6,014 bases of DNA from Actinomycetota bacterium (GTDB lineage Bacteria; Actinomycetota; Actinomycetes; Nanopelagicales; Nanopelagicaceae): contig WLNN01000083.1 in the NCBI GenBank assembly GCA_009699765.1, positions 1-6,014 on the forward strand. Direction: 5' to 3'. The notes beneath the pieces are model-generated. The model did not search any database. It had not been told where the DNA came from and saw only the letters and a list, made by a program, of their open reading frames with translations. A program made the translations under genes and the position numbers. Below, piece by piece: positions 1 to 5,876 of this stretch. Each line of letters starts with the position of its first letter. Positions within the stretch are counted from its first letter, which is position 1.

Positions 1-100
1 CATCACCAAGAAGAACCGCCGCAACGATCCAGACCGTATGGAACTCAAGAAGTTCTGTCCTCGTTGTAAGTCTTCAACTCTTCACCGCGAAACCCGCTAA
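1..100 (+). CDS. rpmG: 50S ribosomal protein L33, C-terminal part (5' truncated)
   Basis: Only the last 32 codons plus stop lie in the window, with the first complete codon at base 2. The translation contains the actinobacterial L33 signature [17 protein letters not shown] and ends in HRETR, as L33 proteins do. L33 is a small protein of the large ribosomal subunit. A CPRC pair (codons from base 56) is the second half of the zinc ribbon, so this is presumably the zinc-binding (C+) form; the first Cys pair would lie upstream of the window. The TAA stop overlaps the ATG of the next gene by one base (TAATG), which suggests that ribosomes pass directly into the dehydratase genes. The rpmG-hadA-hadB order matches mycobacteria and many other actinobacteria. 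Confidence 0.95.
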   Translation, partial: ITKKNRRNDPDRMELKKFCPRCKSSTLHRETR

Positions 101-489
101 TGATTAGCCCGGATTCCATCGGGCGTACCTTTCCTGGTACTAAATCAATTACCGTTTCTCAATCTGAAATCGATGCCTTCTGTGCTGTCATCGGCGAAAC
201 AATTACAACTATTGCACCCCCTACATTTTCTATCCGAATCTCACTCGATGAATCTGAGGCAATTCTTACCAGCCCAGAAGTTGGAATTAAATGGGATCGA
301 CTTGTTCATGGTGATCAGAGATTCGATATCAAGCGCCCAATTAAAGCTGGCGATGTTTTGACTTGCTCCTCAACAATCGAGAGCGCTCGCGAAGTTGCCG
401 GCAACGAAATTATCTCTGTTCGTTCTGATATTTCATCGGCTGATGAGCTACTTGTTTCCTCATGGTCGACTCTGGTGGTCCGCGCATGA
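100..489 (+). CDS. hadA: HadA-like subunit of (3R)-hydroxyacyl-ACP dehydratase (MaoC-like N-terminal / FAS1-type dehydratase domain), shortened
   Basis: A 129-residue single-hotdog protein. The best family match is in the second half, around VHGDQRFDIKRPIKAGDVL (about residues 69-87), followed by a ...SARE.AGNEII.V... strand and the ending SWSTLVVRA; all are typical of MaoC-like N-terminal dehydratase subunits at rpmG loci. In mycobacteria HadA is the non-catalytic, substrate-binding partner of HadB in the FAS-II (3R)-hydroxyacyl-ACP dehydratase. Here the protein is shorter than usual (mycobacterial HadA is roughly 150-160 residues). The segment between AVIGE (about residue 29) and APPTF (about residue 39) lacks most of the loop that normally carries the D...NP.. 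element. This subunit is therefore very likely non-catalytic and dependent on the next gene. The start is the ATG fused to the rpmG stop; no strong Shine-Dalgarno is visible, consistent with coupling. The 3' end overlaps the next start (ATGA). The role in an organism without evident mycolic-acid genes is inferred to be general fatty-acid elongation. Confidence 0.8.
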   Translation: MISPDSIGRTFPGTKSITVSQSEIDAFCAVIGETITTIAPPTFSIRISLDESEAILTSPEVGIKWDRLVHGDQRFDIKRPIKAGDVLTCSSTIESAREVAGNEIISVRSDISSADELLVSSWSTLVVRA

Positions 490-878
490 TTAAGGATCAA
501 GTGTTAGATGAGAAAGTATTCGCAATTAATCGCGCACTGCTCAAGCAATATGCAGATGCAAGCGGAGATCAAAACCCGATTCATCAAGATGAAGCATTTG
601 CAAAGTCAGTTGGCTTGCCCGACGTAATCGCCCACGGCATGCTCACAATGGCACTTGCCGGAAAATACGTCTCAGATATTGCTGGCGGTGCGGCAAAAGT
701 TCTTGAATTCGGTGCTCGATTTACTAAGCCAGTTGTCGTCCCTGCTGGTCAAGATGTAGATCTCACTCTCTCTGCCACAGTTACTGATGTTGCAGACGGA
801 AAAGTTTCACTTTCACTTTCAGCAACTTCTGCGGGAGTAAAAGTTTTAGGAATGGCTAAGGCAGTCATCACACTGTGA
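486..878 (+). CDS. hadB: HadB-like catalytic subunit of (3R)-hydroxyacyl-ACP dehydratase (MaoC-like)
   Basis: I start this gene at the ATG at 486, giving 130 residues. That ATG overlaps the upstream TGA (ATGA) and places the family N-terminus correctly; a GTG-type start at 462 would add eight unlikely residues. The hydratase-2 motif is intact: YADASGDQNPIHQDEAFA with the presumed catalytic pair Asp28 and His33, followed by the substrate-tunnel segment VIAHGMLTMALAG (about residues 46-58). It should dehydrate (3R)-hydroxyacyl-ACP (or CoA) to the trans-2-enoyl thioester as a heterodimer with the HadA-like protein. This fits the adjacent order and translational coupling. There is no hadC in this window, so the complex would be an AB-only dehydratase. 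Whether it supplies the sole dehydratase of FAS-II here, replacing FabZ, is inference. A CoA-specific enoyl hydratase role cannot be excluded from sequence alone. Confidence 0.88.
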   Translation: MIKDQVLDEKVFAINRALLKQYADASGDQNPIHQDEAFAKSVGLPDVIAHGMLTMALAGKYVSDIAGGAAKVLEFGARFTKPVVVPAGQDVDLTLSATVTDVADGKVSLSLSATSAGVKVLGMAKAVITL

Positions 879-1765
879 GCGCTCCAGAGTCAGTACACGA
901 ATTAGCTCGTGCCCGTCAGGCTGCTCGAGCAGAGAAAGACTTTGCAAAATCAGATGAACTTCGCGCAGAGATTGCCGCACAAGGCTTTGAAGTAGTTGAT
1001 GTTGCTGGGGGATACGAACTCCGCGCAAAGAAGCGCTTTTCTACATACGAATCCACTCGTGATATCCGTCCTATAAATTCTGGCAAATATGAGATTACTG
1101 TGGCGATGATTATCGACGGCTTCCACGAAGATGCGGTCGCAACCTTGCAGACAATTAAGAAGAAGAGCGATTGCGCAATCACCATGGTGGTTTTAGGTGA
1201 TGCCGGAACTTTGGCAGATCAACTCGATGCCCGTACTTCACTAGTAGTCGTTACAGAAGATTTTGGCTGGGGGGAAAACGCCAATGCTCTTTTGCGCAAT
1301 GTCACTAGCGAATACATCGTCATTATGGACCCATCAACAAGATTTACAGGTGATGCTATTACTCCTGTGCTCACAGAACTTAAGAAGCGTGAGTTTGTTG
1401 CAGTTGGTTGGCGCGGGGGGCTTATCAATCTAGAAGATGATTGGCGAAGCGTGGACGACAAAGGCGCCGGCGAAGTTGATGTTCTCTTTAGCTATTTCAT
1501 TGCAATGCACCGCGAAGATGCTCTCGCTGCTCGTGGCTTTAATAACCGTGCGCTCTTTTATCGAAATGCAGATATCGAATTTTCATTGGCTCTACGCCAT
1601 TCAAATGGACGTTTGCTGCAAATGGATTTACCACTCGAACAGGATCGCCACCACGGCTACCACGATTCAGATGAGCAGTACCGCGACCTGCAATCAAAGA
1701 AAAATTACGACCGAATTCTCGAGCGTTTCCGCGGTAAGACCTCAATTCTGAGTCCCCGTAGATAA
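875..1765 (+). CDS. GT2-type glycosyltransferase-like protein with N-terminal CysRS-tail-like helical segment
   Basis: A 296-residue protein starting at GTG 875, which overlaps the hadB stop as GTGA; AAGG at 858-861 is a distant possible SD. Residues 8-50 (HELARARQAARAEKDFAKSD, then ELRAEIAAQGFEVVD and GGYEL) closely resemble the C-terminal tail of cysteinyl-tRNA synthetases (pattern R..AR..KDFA.AD.LR.EL...G...D...G). From about residue 73 it resembles a GT-A fold: a TVAMII opening strand, ALLRNVTSEYIVIMDPSTRFTGDAI around residues 138-162, YRNADIEFSLALR (229-241) like the acceptor/ED region of GT2 enzymes, and RHHGYH (258-263). The usual DxD at the end of the second core strand is replaced by DPS (Asp152-Ser154), so metal binding and activity are uncertain. 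No signal peptide or membrane segment is evident, so it is cytosolic. Acceptor and sugar donor are unknown. Placement before murB may point to the cell envelope, but that is weak inference. Confidence 0.65.
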   Translation: MSAPESVHELARARQAARAEKDFAKSDELRAEIAAQGFEVVDVAGGYELRAKKRFSTYESTRDIRPINSGKYEITVAMIIDGFHEDAVATLQTIKKKSDCAITMVVLGDAGTLADQLDARTSLVVVTEDFGWGENANALLRNVTSEYIVIMDPSTRFTGDAITPVLTELKKREFVAVGWRGGLINLEDDWRSVDDKGAGEVDVLFSYFIAMHREDALAARGFNNRALFYRNADIEFSLALRHSNGRLLQMDLPLEQDRHHGYHDSDEQYRDLQSKKNYDRILERFRGKTSILSPRR

Positions 1766-1776
1766 CTTAAGACGGG

Positions 1777-1782
1777 TAATCT
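1777..1782 (+). promoter_or_regulatory. Candidate -10 element for leaderless murB transcript
   Basis: TAATCT fits the actinobacterial -10 pattern TAnnnT. Its final T lies exactly 7 bases before the A of the murB ATG at 1789, the spacing expected when transcription starts at the start codon itself. No purine-rich Shine-Dalgarno is present in the 23-base gap after the glycosyltransferase-like gene, which agrees with a leaderless start. No convincing -35 is visible 16-18 bases upstream. Readthrough from the rpmG unit is also likely. Confidence 0.4.
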
Positions 1783-1788
1783 AGGGCC

Positions 1789-2805
1789 ATGGCCGATCTT
1801 CACGATTACACATCACTGCATGTGGGCGGTCCGGCGAAAAATTTCGTTGAAGTCTCCACCGAGCCAGAGATAATTGCTGCAATTGAAGCAGCTGGAGATT
1901 CACCAGTATTAATTATCGGTGGTGGCAGTAACGTACTTATCTCTGATTCTGGTTTTGAAGGCACAGTAATTCACATTGCAAATGCTGAGTGTGAGTCTGA
2001 AGTAGATGCATGCAGCGGCGCAACGCTCACAATTGGAGCAGGCGAAAATTGGGATAATTTTGTAACGACAACGATTTCACGTGGTTATGCAGGGCTTGAA
2101 ACACTTAGCGGTATTCCTGGCACGGTTGGTGCAGCGCCTATCCAGAATATTGGCGCATATGGCCATGAAGTTTCAGAATTCATTACTCGAGTACGCACAT
2201 ACGATCGCCAAGTGAAAGCAATCAAGACTTTTACAAATAGCGAGTGCGAATTTGAATACCGCAACTCAATCTTTAAGCGCACCCCAGGTCGTTACATCGT
2301 CCTATCGGTTCAATTTCAACTCCGTCAGGGTGAAATCTCATCACCAATAACTTATGTAGAACTTGCTAATAAGTTATCCATCGCAGTGGGGGAGAAAGCC
2401 TCCGTCGTCGAGACGCGCAAGGCGGTGATGGCGCTCCGAGGCGCTAAGGGAATGTTGCTTAATCCGGATGATAAAGATTCATGGTCTGCAGGATCATTTT
2501 TTACTAATCCAATAGTTTCTGCAGATATTGCAACAACTCTGCCCGAAGGTGCCCCAAAGTGGCCAACTTCAGATGGCCGGGTAAAGACAAGTGCAGCATG
2601 GTTGATCGAACATTCAGGAATTGATAAGGGGCGCGCGCACGGTGGCGCAAGAATTAGTACAAAGCATGTCTTGGCACTTACGAATTCAGGGTCCGCTACA
2701 GCGGAAGAACTTATTGAATTAGCTCGAGAAGTGCGTGCGAGTGTTCAAGAGAAGTTCGGAATTACGCTCGAACCTGAAGTTAATCTTGTTGGCGTCTCTT
2801 TGTAG
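1789..2805 (+). CDS. murB: UDP-N-acetylmuramate dehydrogenase (UDP-N-acetylenolpyruvoylglucosamine reductase), type I
   Basis: MurB reduces UDP-N-acetylenolpyruvoylglucosamine with NADPH, via bound FAD, to UDP-N-acetylmuramate, the second committed cytosolic step of peptidoglycan precursor synthesis. The 338-residue protein has the full set of landmarks: TSLHVGGPAKNF (residues 8-19), the FAD-binding IIGGGSNVLISD (42-53), LETLSGIPGTVGAAPIQNIGAYG (103-125), YRNSIFK (157-163, with the conserved Arg158), SAGSFFTNP (233-241, with Ser236 as presumed proton donor), KTSAAWLIE..G (266-277) and the C-terminal LEPEV (327-331, Glu330 as presumed catalytic acid). The extra domain between YRNSIFK and AGSFF is typical of type I enzymes. 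The start at ATG 1789 puts TSLHVGGPA at the usual distance from the N-terminus. It lies 23 bases after the glycosyltransferase-like gene on the same strand, with a possible leaderless promoter of its own. Nothing appears broken. Confidence 0.97.
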   Translation: MADLHDYTSLHVGGPAKNFVEVSTEPEIIAAIEAAGDSPVLIIGGGSNVLISDSGFEGTVIHIANAECESEVDACSGATLTIGAGENWDNFVTTTISRGYAGLETLSGIPGTVGAAPIQNIGAYGHEVSEFITRVRTYDRQVKAIKTFTNSECEFEYRNSIFKRTPGRYIVLSVQFQLRQGEISSPITYVELANKLSIAVGEKASVVETRKAVMALRGAKGMLLNPDDKDSWSAGSFFTNPIVSADIATTLPEGAPKWPTSDGRVKTSAAWLIEHSGIDKGRAHGGARISTKHVLALTNSGSATAEELIELAREVRASVQEKFGITLEPEVNLVGVSL

Positions 2806-2814
2806 TCACTAGGA

Positions 2815-2870
2815 CACCTAAAACCCCCCAAGCCTTCAAGTCTCGATAACCCAAAAATCTCATTTCATTT
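2815..2870 (+). terminator. C-rich, G-poor stretch after murB, possible Rho utilisation region
   Basis: By hand count this 56-base stretch has 20 C and only 3 G, including a run of six C at 2824-2829. No stem-loop with a T tract follows the murB stop, so an intrinsic terminator is absent. A C>G bubble immediately downstream of a stop codon is the usual signature of a Rho-dependent site. The call rests on composition alone. Confidence 0.25.
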
Positions 2871-2877
2871 CAGTGTA

Positions 2878-2895
2878 ATTCACCATTTGGTAACC
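2878..2895 (+). promoter_or_regulatory. Weak PHO-box-like direct repeat upstream of the PhoX-family gene
   Basis: ATTCACC (2878-2884), a four-base spacer, then GGTAACC (2889-2895) matches the actinobacterial PhoP direct-repeat pattern GTTCACC-N4-GTTCACC at 6 of 7 and 5 of 7 positions, with the expected 11-base period. It lies 46 bases before the ATG of a predicted secreted phosphatase, where phosphate-starvation control would be expected. The second half is degenerate, and TCA triplets at 2870-2872 and 2860-2862 continue the pattern only loosely, so this is a candidate only. Confidence 0.35.
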
Positions 2896-2928
2896 CTAGA
2901 GAACAAAACTGCGCATACCCAATCAATC

Positions 2929-2934
2929 GAAAGG
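2929..2934 (+). promoter_or_regulatory. Ribosome binding site fixing the PhoX-family start
   Basis: GAAAGG lies six bases before the ATG at 2941, a normal Shine-Dalgarno spacing. It decides between this ATG and an in-frame TTG at 2887: only the ATG yields a protein beginning directly with a signal peptide (MRKKFF...), whereas the TTG would put 18 polar residues in front and has no such site. Confidence 0.75.
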
Positions 2935-2940
2935 TTTGAA

Positions 2941-4533
2941 ATGCGCAAAAAGTTTTTCGCTGCAACTATTGCAGTCAGCTCGCTCGCAATTGCCCCAATT
3001 GCTCACGCAGCCGTAATCCCACAATATGTACTTTCAACAAATGAAGCAGCAACAATTACAACTCTTGCAACTTCAGGAGATGTCATTTCTGGCAAAATTC
3101 TTCGCGGAACTCCTGACGGAATGGGCGTGCTCAAGAACGCAGATGGCACACTTACAATTCTTTCAAATCACGAAATGTCACTTACAGATAAGACTGTTGC
3201 TCTCGGAAAGAAAGCAACAGGTACTTGGGGATCTTCTATCTCAAAGCTCACATACAACCCAACTACTAATTCAATTACTGCAATAGATAATTTAATTAGC
3301 ACCGTCTATTACTATGACTACACAAATAAGACTTACACAACTGATGCCACGAAAACTACCCCAGTTGGCTACCCGGCTCTTGATTCTTTCGGAACAGAAA
3401 ACTTCTCAAACGGTCTCAATCGTTTCTGCTCTGCAAATCTTGTGCAGGCTGGCGGACTTGTTTATAAGAGCGGTAAGAAGACATACGGCTATAACGGCGC
3501 TGTGTACTTCACATCTGAAGAAGGAAGCGATTACTCACGTACATTCGCATTCGATACCAATGGAAATGGCTACCAGCTTCCAAAGATGGGTCTAGGCGGA
3601 TACGAAAATGCACTCGCAAATCCAGCTTCAGGTAAGTCAACAGTTGTTATGTTGAACGAAGATGGCGACGAGAAGGCTTCACAGCTCTATATGTACCTCG
3701 GTACAAAGCAAGAGACTGGAGCTAACTTCGTAGAGAAGGCAGGCCTTTCAAACGGCCAGCTTTATGCGATTTCTGTAAAGAATGCCCGCACAGACCTTAA
3801 GTTCCGTTCAACTTACAAGATTGGCGAGAAGGCAGCAGTTGGTTTCAACCCACTTAACACTGATCCAGAGTTTGCTGATGTCCAAGCGCAAGCACAAGGT
3901 GCTGGCACAACATTCTCACGTGTAGAAGATGGCGAGTGGGATCCAAAGAACCCTAACGTTTATTACTTCATCACAACGCAATCGACAAAGGATCCAATTG
4001 CAACTGCTCCAAACCCAAGTGAGTCTTCAACTGCTCGTGACGGCGGAGCGCTATGGCGTCTAACTTTTGCTGATGTGAAGAACCCACTCAAGGGCGCATC
4101 ACTTGAGATGCTACTTAACGGCGGAGAAGCTCCTTATCTATCAAAGCCAGATAACTTGGCTATTGATGAGAGCGGCCACATCTTGATTCAAGAAGATCCA
4201 GGTAACAATGCACATTTAGCTCGCGTCGTTGCATACCGAATCTCAGATGGAAAGCTCGGTGTAGTAGCTGAATTCAATAAGGATTACTTTGCAACAGGTG
4301 CAACTTCACTCATCACAATTGATGAAGAATCATCAGGCATGGTAAACGCAAACGCATTCTTGAAGAAGTCTGGTGACTCAGCTTCTTACTTCTTCTTCAA
4401 TGCACAGGTGCACGCAACAACTTCAAAGGCTCGACTTGAGGCTGCACCATCAGATGCTCTTGATCAAGCTGCTATCGAAGGTGGCCAGTACTACCTTCTC
4501 AAGATTGCAGACTGGAACAAGATCTACGGTTAA
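2941..4533 (+). CDS. Secreted PhoX/DUF839-family protein, probable metal-dependent alkaline phosphatase or phosphodiesterase
   Basis: A 530-residue protein. Residues 1-23 form a Sec-type signal peptide (MRKK, a hydrophobic core, then AHA before Ala24), so it is exported to the cell surface or medium. Features of the PhoX/DUF839 beta-propeller family follow: SNHEMS (75-80), RFCSANL (161-167), YNGAVYFTSEEGSDYSR (184-200), FSRVEDGEWDPKNPNVYYFITT (325-346), GGALWRLTF (368-376), LAIDESGHILIQEDPGNNA (406-424) and TIDEESSG (459-466). In characterised PhoX a Cys and several Glu/Asp bind an iron-calcium cluster that hydrolyses phosphoesters; by pattern the likely ligands here are Glu78, Cys163, Glu193/194, Glu329, Glu418 and Glu462/463. 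This assignment is inferred and unaligned. Unlike classical PhoX there is no twin-arginine motif. The gene stands alone between murB and a bidirectional terminator, with its own RBS and a weak PHO-box-like repeat. It is probably an accessory gene for phosphate acquisition; the substrate is unknown. Confidence 0.8.
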   Translation: MRKKFFAATIAVSSLAIAPIAHAAVIPQYVLSTNEAATITTLATSGDVISGKILRGTPDGMGVLKNADGTLTILSNHEMSLTDKTVALGKKATGTWGSSISKLTYNPTTNSITAIDNLISTVYYYDYTNKTYTTDATKTTPVGYPALDSFGTENFSNGLNRFCSANLVQAGGLVYKSGKKTYGYNGAVYFTSEEGSDYSRTFAFDTNGNGYQLPKMGLGGYENALANPASGKSTVVMLNEDGDEKASQLYMYLGTKQETGANFVEKAGLSNGQLYAISVKNARTDLKFRSTYKIGEKAAVGFNPLNTDPEFADVQAQAQGAGTTFSRVEDGEWDPKNPNVYYFITTQSTKDPIATAPNPSESSTARDGGALWRLTFADVKNPLKGASLEMLLNGGEAPYLSKPDNLAIDESGHILIQEDPGNNAHLARVVAYRISDGKLGVVAEFNKDYFATGATSLITIDEESSGMVNANAFLKKSGDSASYFFFNAQVHATTSKARLEAAPSDALDQAAIEGGQYYLLKIADWNKIYG

Positions 4534-4546
4534 TATCGCAAAATAG

Positions 4547-4579
4547 AAATGGCGGGGGATTGTGGCCCCCGCCATTTTT
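4547..4579. terminator. Strong bidirectional intrinsic terminator between convergent genes
   Basis: A perfect 12-bp inverted repeat: AAATGGCGGGGG (4547-4558) pairs with CCCCCGCCATTT (4566-4577) around a 7-base loop. A TTTTT run (4575-4579) follows on the + strand. On the - strand the stem is followed by a T-rich tail (TTTCTATTTT), so it should stop transcription of the PhoX-family gene (stop at 4533) and of the converging aminotransferase (stop at 4600). Confidence 0.93.
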
Positions 4580-4599
4580 ATGCAATTTTATTGAAAGTT

Positions 4600-5799
4600 C
4601 TAATTTTTCTCAGTGAGTAAAGTCTTAATGCGCCCAATGCCTTCGACAATATCTTCATCGCTTGTTGCGTATGAGAAACGAAGATAACCAGAGGGACCAA
4701 AAGCCTCACCAGGTACTGCCGCTACTTCAACCTCATCCAAAATGATTGTTGCTAGCTCGGCAGATGTATTTGCAACTTTGCCGCGAATCGTCTTTCCAAG
4801 AACACCTTTTACTGACGGATAAACATAGAAAGCACCTTGAGGTGTTGGGCATTCAATTCCAGGGATGTTATTAAGAAGTCCCACGATTAATTTACGACGA
4901 CGATCGAATGCAACACCCATCTCATGAACTGCATCAAGATTGCCGGAAAGGGCAGCAACAGCAGCGCGCTGTGAAACGTTTGCAACGTTTGATGATAAGT
5001 GTGACTGAAGGTTTGTTGCAGCCTTGATGACATCCTTAGGGCCAATCATCCATCCCACTCGCCAACCAGTCATTGCATAAGTCTTTGCAACGCCATTGAG
5101 AATAATTGTTTGATCGGCCAACTCTGGAACAATTACAGGCATTGATGGCGCAGTTGCGCCGTCATAGAGCAGGTGTTCATAAATTTCATCAGCGATAATC
5201 CAAATATTGTTCTTAAGCGCCCACTGACCAATTTCTCTTACCTGCTCTGGTGAATAGACAGAACCTGTTGGGTTAGATGGCGAACAGAACAAGAGAGCTT
5301 TTGTCTTTCCGGTGCGCACTGATTCGAGTTGATCAACATTGACGAGATAGTTCTGTGACTCATCCGCAAAAATTTCAACTGCCTTACCGCCAGCGAGTTT
5401 GATTGCTTCTGGATATGTAGTCCAGTACGGAGAAGGAAGAATTACTTCATCATTTGGATCAAGAATTGTTGCAAATGCTTGATAGACAGCTTGCTTTCCA
5501 CCGTTAGTTACAAGAACCTGATCAACAGTGATTTCATAATTTGAATCGCGCTTAGTCTTATCAACGATTGCTTGGCGTAGCTCAGGCAAACCTGGTGTTG
5601 GTGAGTACCGATGATTTGCTACGACCTTTGTTGCAGCAGCTGCTGCATCGACAATATAAGAAGGTGTAGGAAAATCTGGCTCGCCTGCACCGAAGCCAAT
5701 GACGGGACGACCGGCTGCCTTAAGCGCCTTTGCCTTTGCATCTACTGCAAGGGTTGCGGATTCTGCGATTGCTGCGATTCGGGCTGAAACTCTGCTCAT
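4600..5799 (-). CDS. aspC: Pyridoxal-phosphate-dependent aspartate aminotransferase (class I, Ib-type)
   Basis: A 399-residue fold-type I PLP enzyme of usual length that should interconvert aspartate + 2-oxoglutarate and oxaloacetate + glutamate in the cytosol. Landmarks in order: [10 protein letters not shown] (37-46), [11 protein letters not shown] (65-75), the phosphate-binding NGGKQAVY (99-106), PYWTTYP (124-130), SNPTG (Asn176), IADEIYEH (Asp204 to the pyridine nitrogen, Tyr207), the Schiff-base lysine in [15 protein letters not shown] (Lys239), and LRFSYATS (Arg374 for the substrate alpha-carboxylate). YSPTPG and the short N-terminus fit subgroup Ib, whose members may also accept prephenate or aromatic substrates, so exact specificity is open. 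It ends in the bidirectional terminator and diverges from tRNA-Trp, as in other actinobacteria where this gene sits beside trpT-secE-nusG. The ATG at 5799 gives the normal N-terminus ([10 protein letters not shown]). The only SD-like sequence is AGGG, which lies further upstream than ideal, so initiation signals are weak. Confidence 0.93.
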   Translation of the reverse strand: MSRVSARIAAIAESATLAVDAKAKALKAAGRPVIGFGAGEPDFPTPSYIVDAAAAATKVVANHRYSPTPGLPELRQAIVDKTKRDSNYEITVDQVLVTNGGKQAVYQAFATILDPNDEVILPSPYWTTYPEAIKLAGGKAVEIFADESQNYLVNVDQLESVRTGKTKALLFCSPSNPTGSVYSPEQVREIGQWALKNNIWIIADEIYEHLLYDGATAPSMPVIVPELADQTIILNGVAKTYAMTGWRVGWMIGPKDVIKAATNLQSHLSSNVANVSQRAAVAALSGNLDAVHEMGVAFDRRRKLIVGLLNNIPGIECPTPQGAFYVYPSVKGVLGKTIRGKVANTSAELATIILDEVEVAAVPGEAFGPSGYLRFSYATSDEDIVEGIGRIKTLLTEKN

Positions 5800-5813
5800 G
5801 AGCGTAAGTCTGC

Positions 5814-5876
5814 CCTATGAGGCGGGGTGCTCGCTTGCCGGCTGAGGCCGGTTTTACTCACATAGGCCCCTGCCTC
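5814..5876. repeat. Two mutually exclusive inverted-repeat pairings in the aspC-tRNA divergent region
   Basis: CCTATG (5814-5819) is the exact reverse complement of CATAGG (5861-5866). GAGGCGGGG (5819-5827) pairs with CCCCTGCCTC (5867-5876) with one bulged base. The two left arms share base 5819 and the arms are in the same order on both sides, so both helices cannot nest; they would be alternative folds. The segment lies in the presumed 5' leader of the aminotransferase on the - strand and upstream of the proposed tRNA promoter on the + strand. Confidence 0.35.
5837..5855 (+). terminator. Small terminator-like hairpin between aspC and the tRNA promoter
   Basis: GCCGGC (5837-5842) pairs with GCCGGT (5847-5852; five Watson-Crick pairs plus one G.T) around a TGAG loop, followed by four T (5852-5855). 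It could block + strand readthrough into the tRNA gene. No + strand gene lies directly upstream, and the T run is short, so the role is uncertain. Confidence 0.35.

Noticed and set aside
462..485. Earlier start for the HadB-like protein at 462
   Set aside because: It adds eight residues with no family similarity and a 28-base overlap with hadA; the ATG at 486 gives an ATGA junction and the expected N-terminus.
1269..1420. Two G6 runs (1269-1274 and 1415-1420) inside the glycosyltransferase-like gene, possibly phase-variable tracts
   Set aside because: Six bases is short for slippage-based switching, both fall on ordinary Gly/Trp codons in frame, and the reading frame is intact.
916..1745. 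Minus-strand open frames opposite the glycosyltransferase-like gene
   Set aside because: Translations have no recognisable motifs and mirror the codon structure of the + strand gene; no promoters or ribosome binding sites were seen.
2887..2940. TTG start at 2887 for the PhoX-family protein
   Set aside because: It would place a polar extension before the signal peptide and lacks a ribosome binding site; GAAAGG six bases before ATG 2941 supports the shorter form.
3026..3595. Two + strand open frames inside the PhoX-family gene (3026-3286, 3314-3595)
   Set aside because: Both are in another frame of a clearly coding gene, their translations are Q/L/T-rich low-complexity products, and they show no domain or start signals.
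4547..4579. Inverted repeat considered as a mobile-element end or attachment site
   Set aside because: The GC-rich stem with T tails on both sides between convergent stop codons is fully explained as a bidirectional terminator.
5628..5650. Repetitive GCAGC/GCTGC stretch in the 5' part of aspC
   Set aside because: It encodes an alanine run in a variable helix of the aminotransferase and is not a tandem repeat of functional length.
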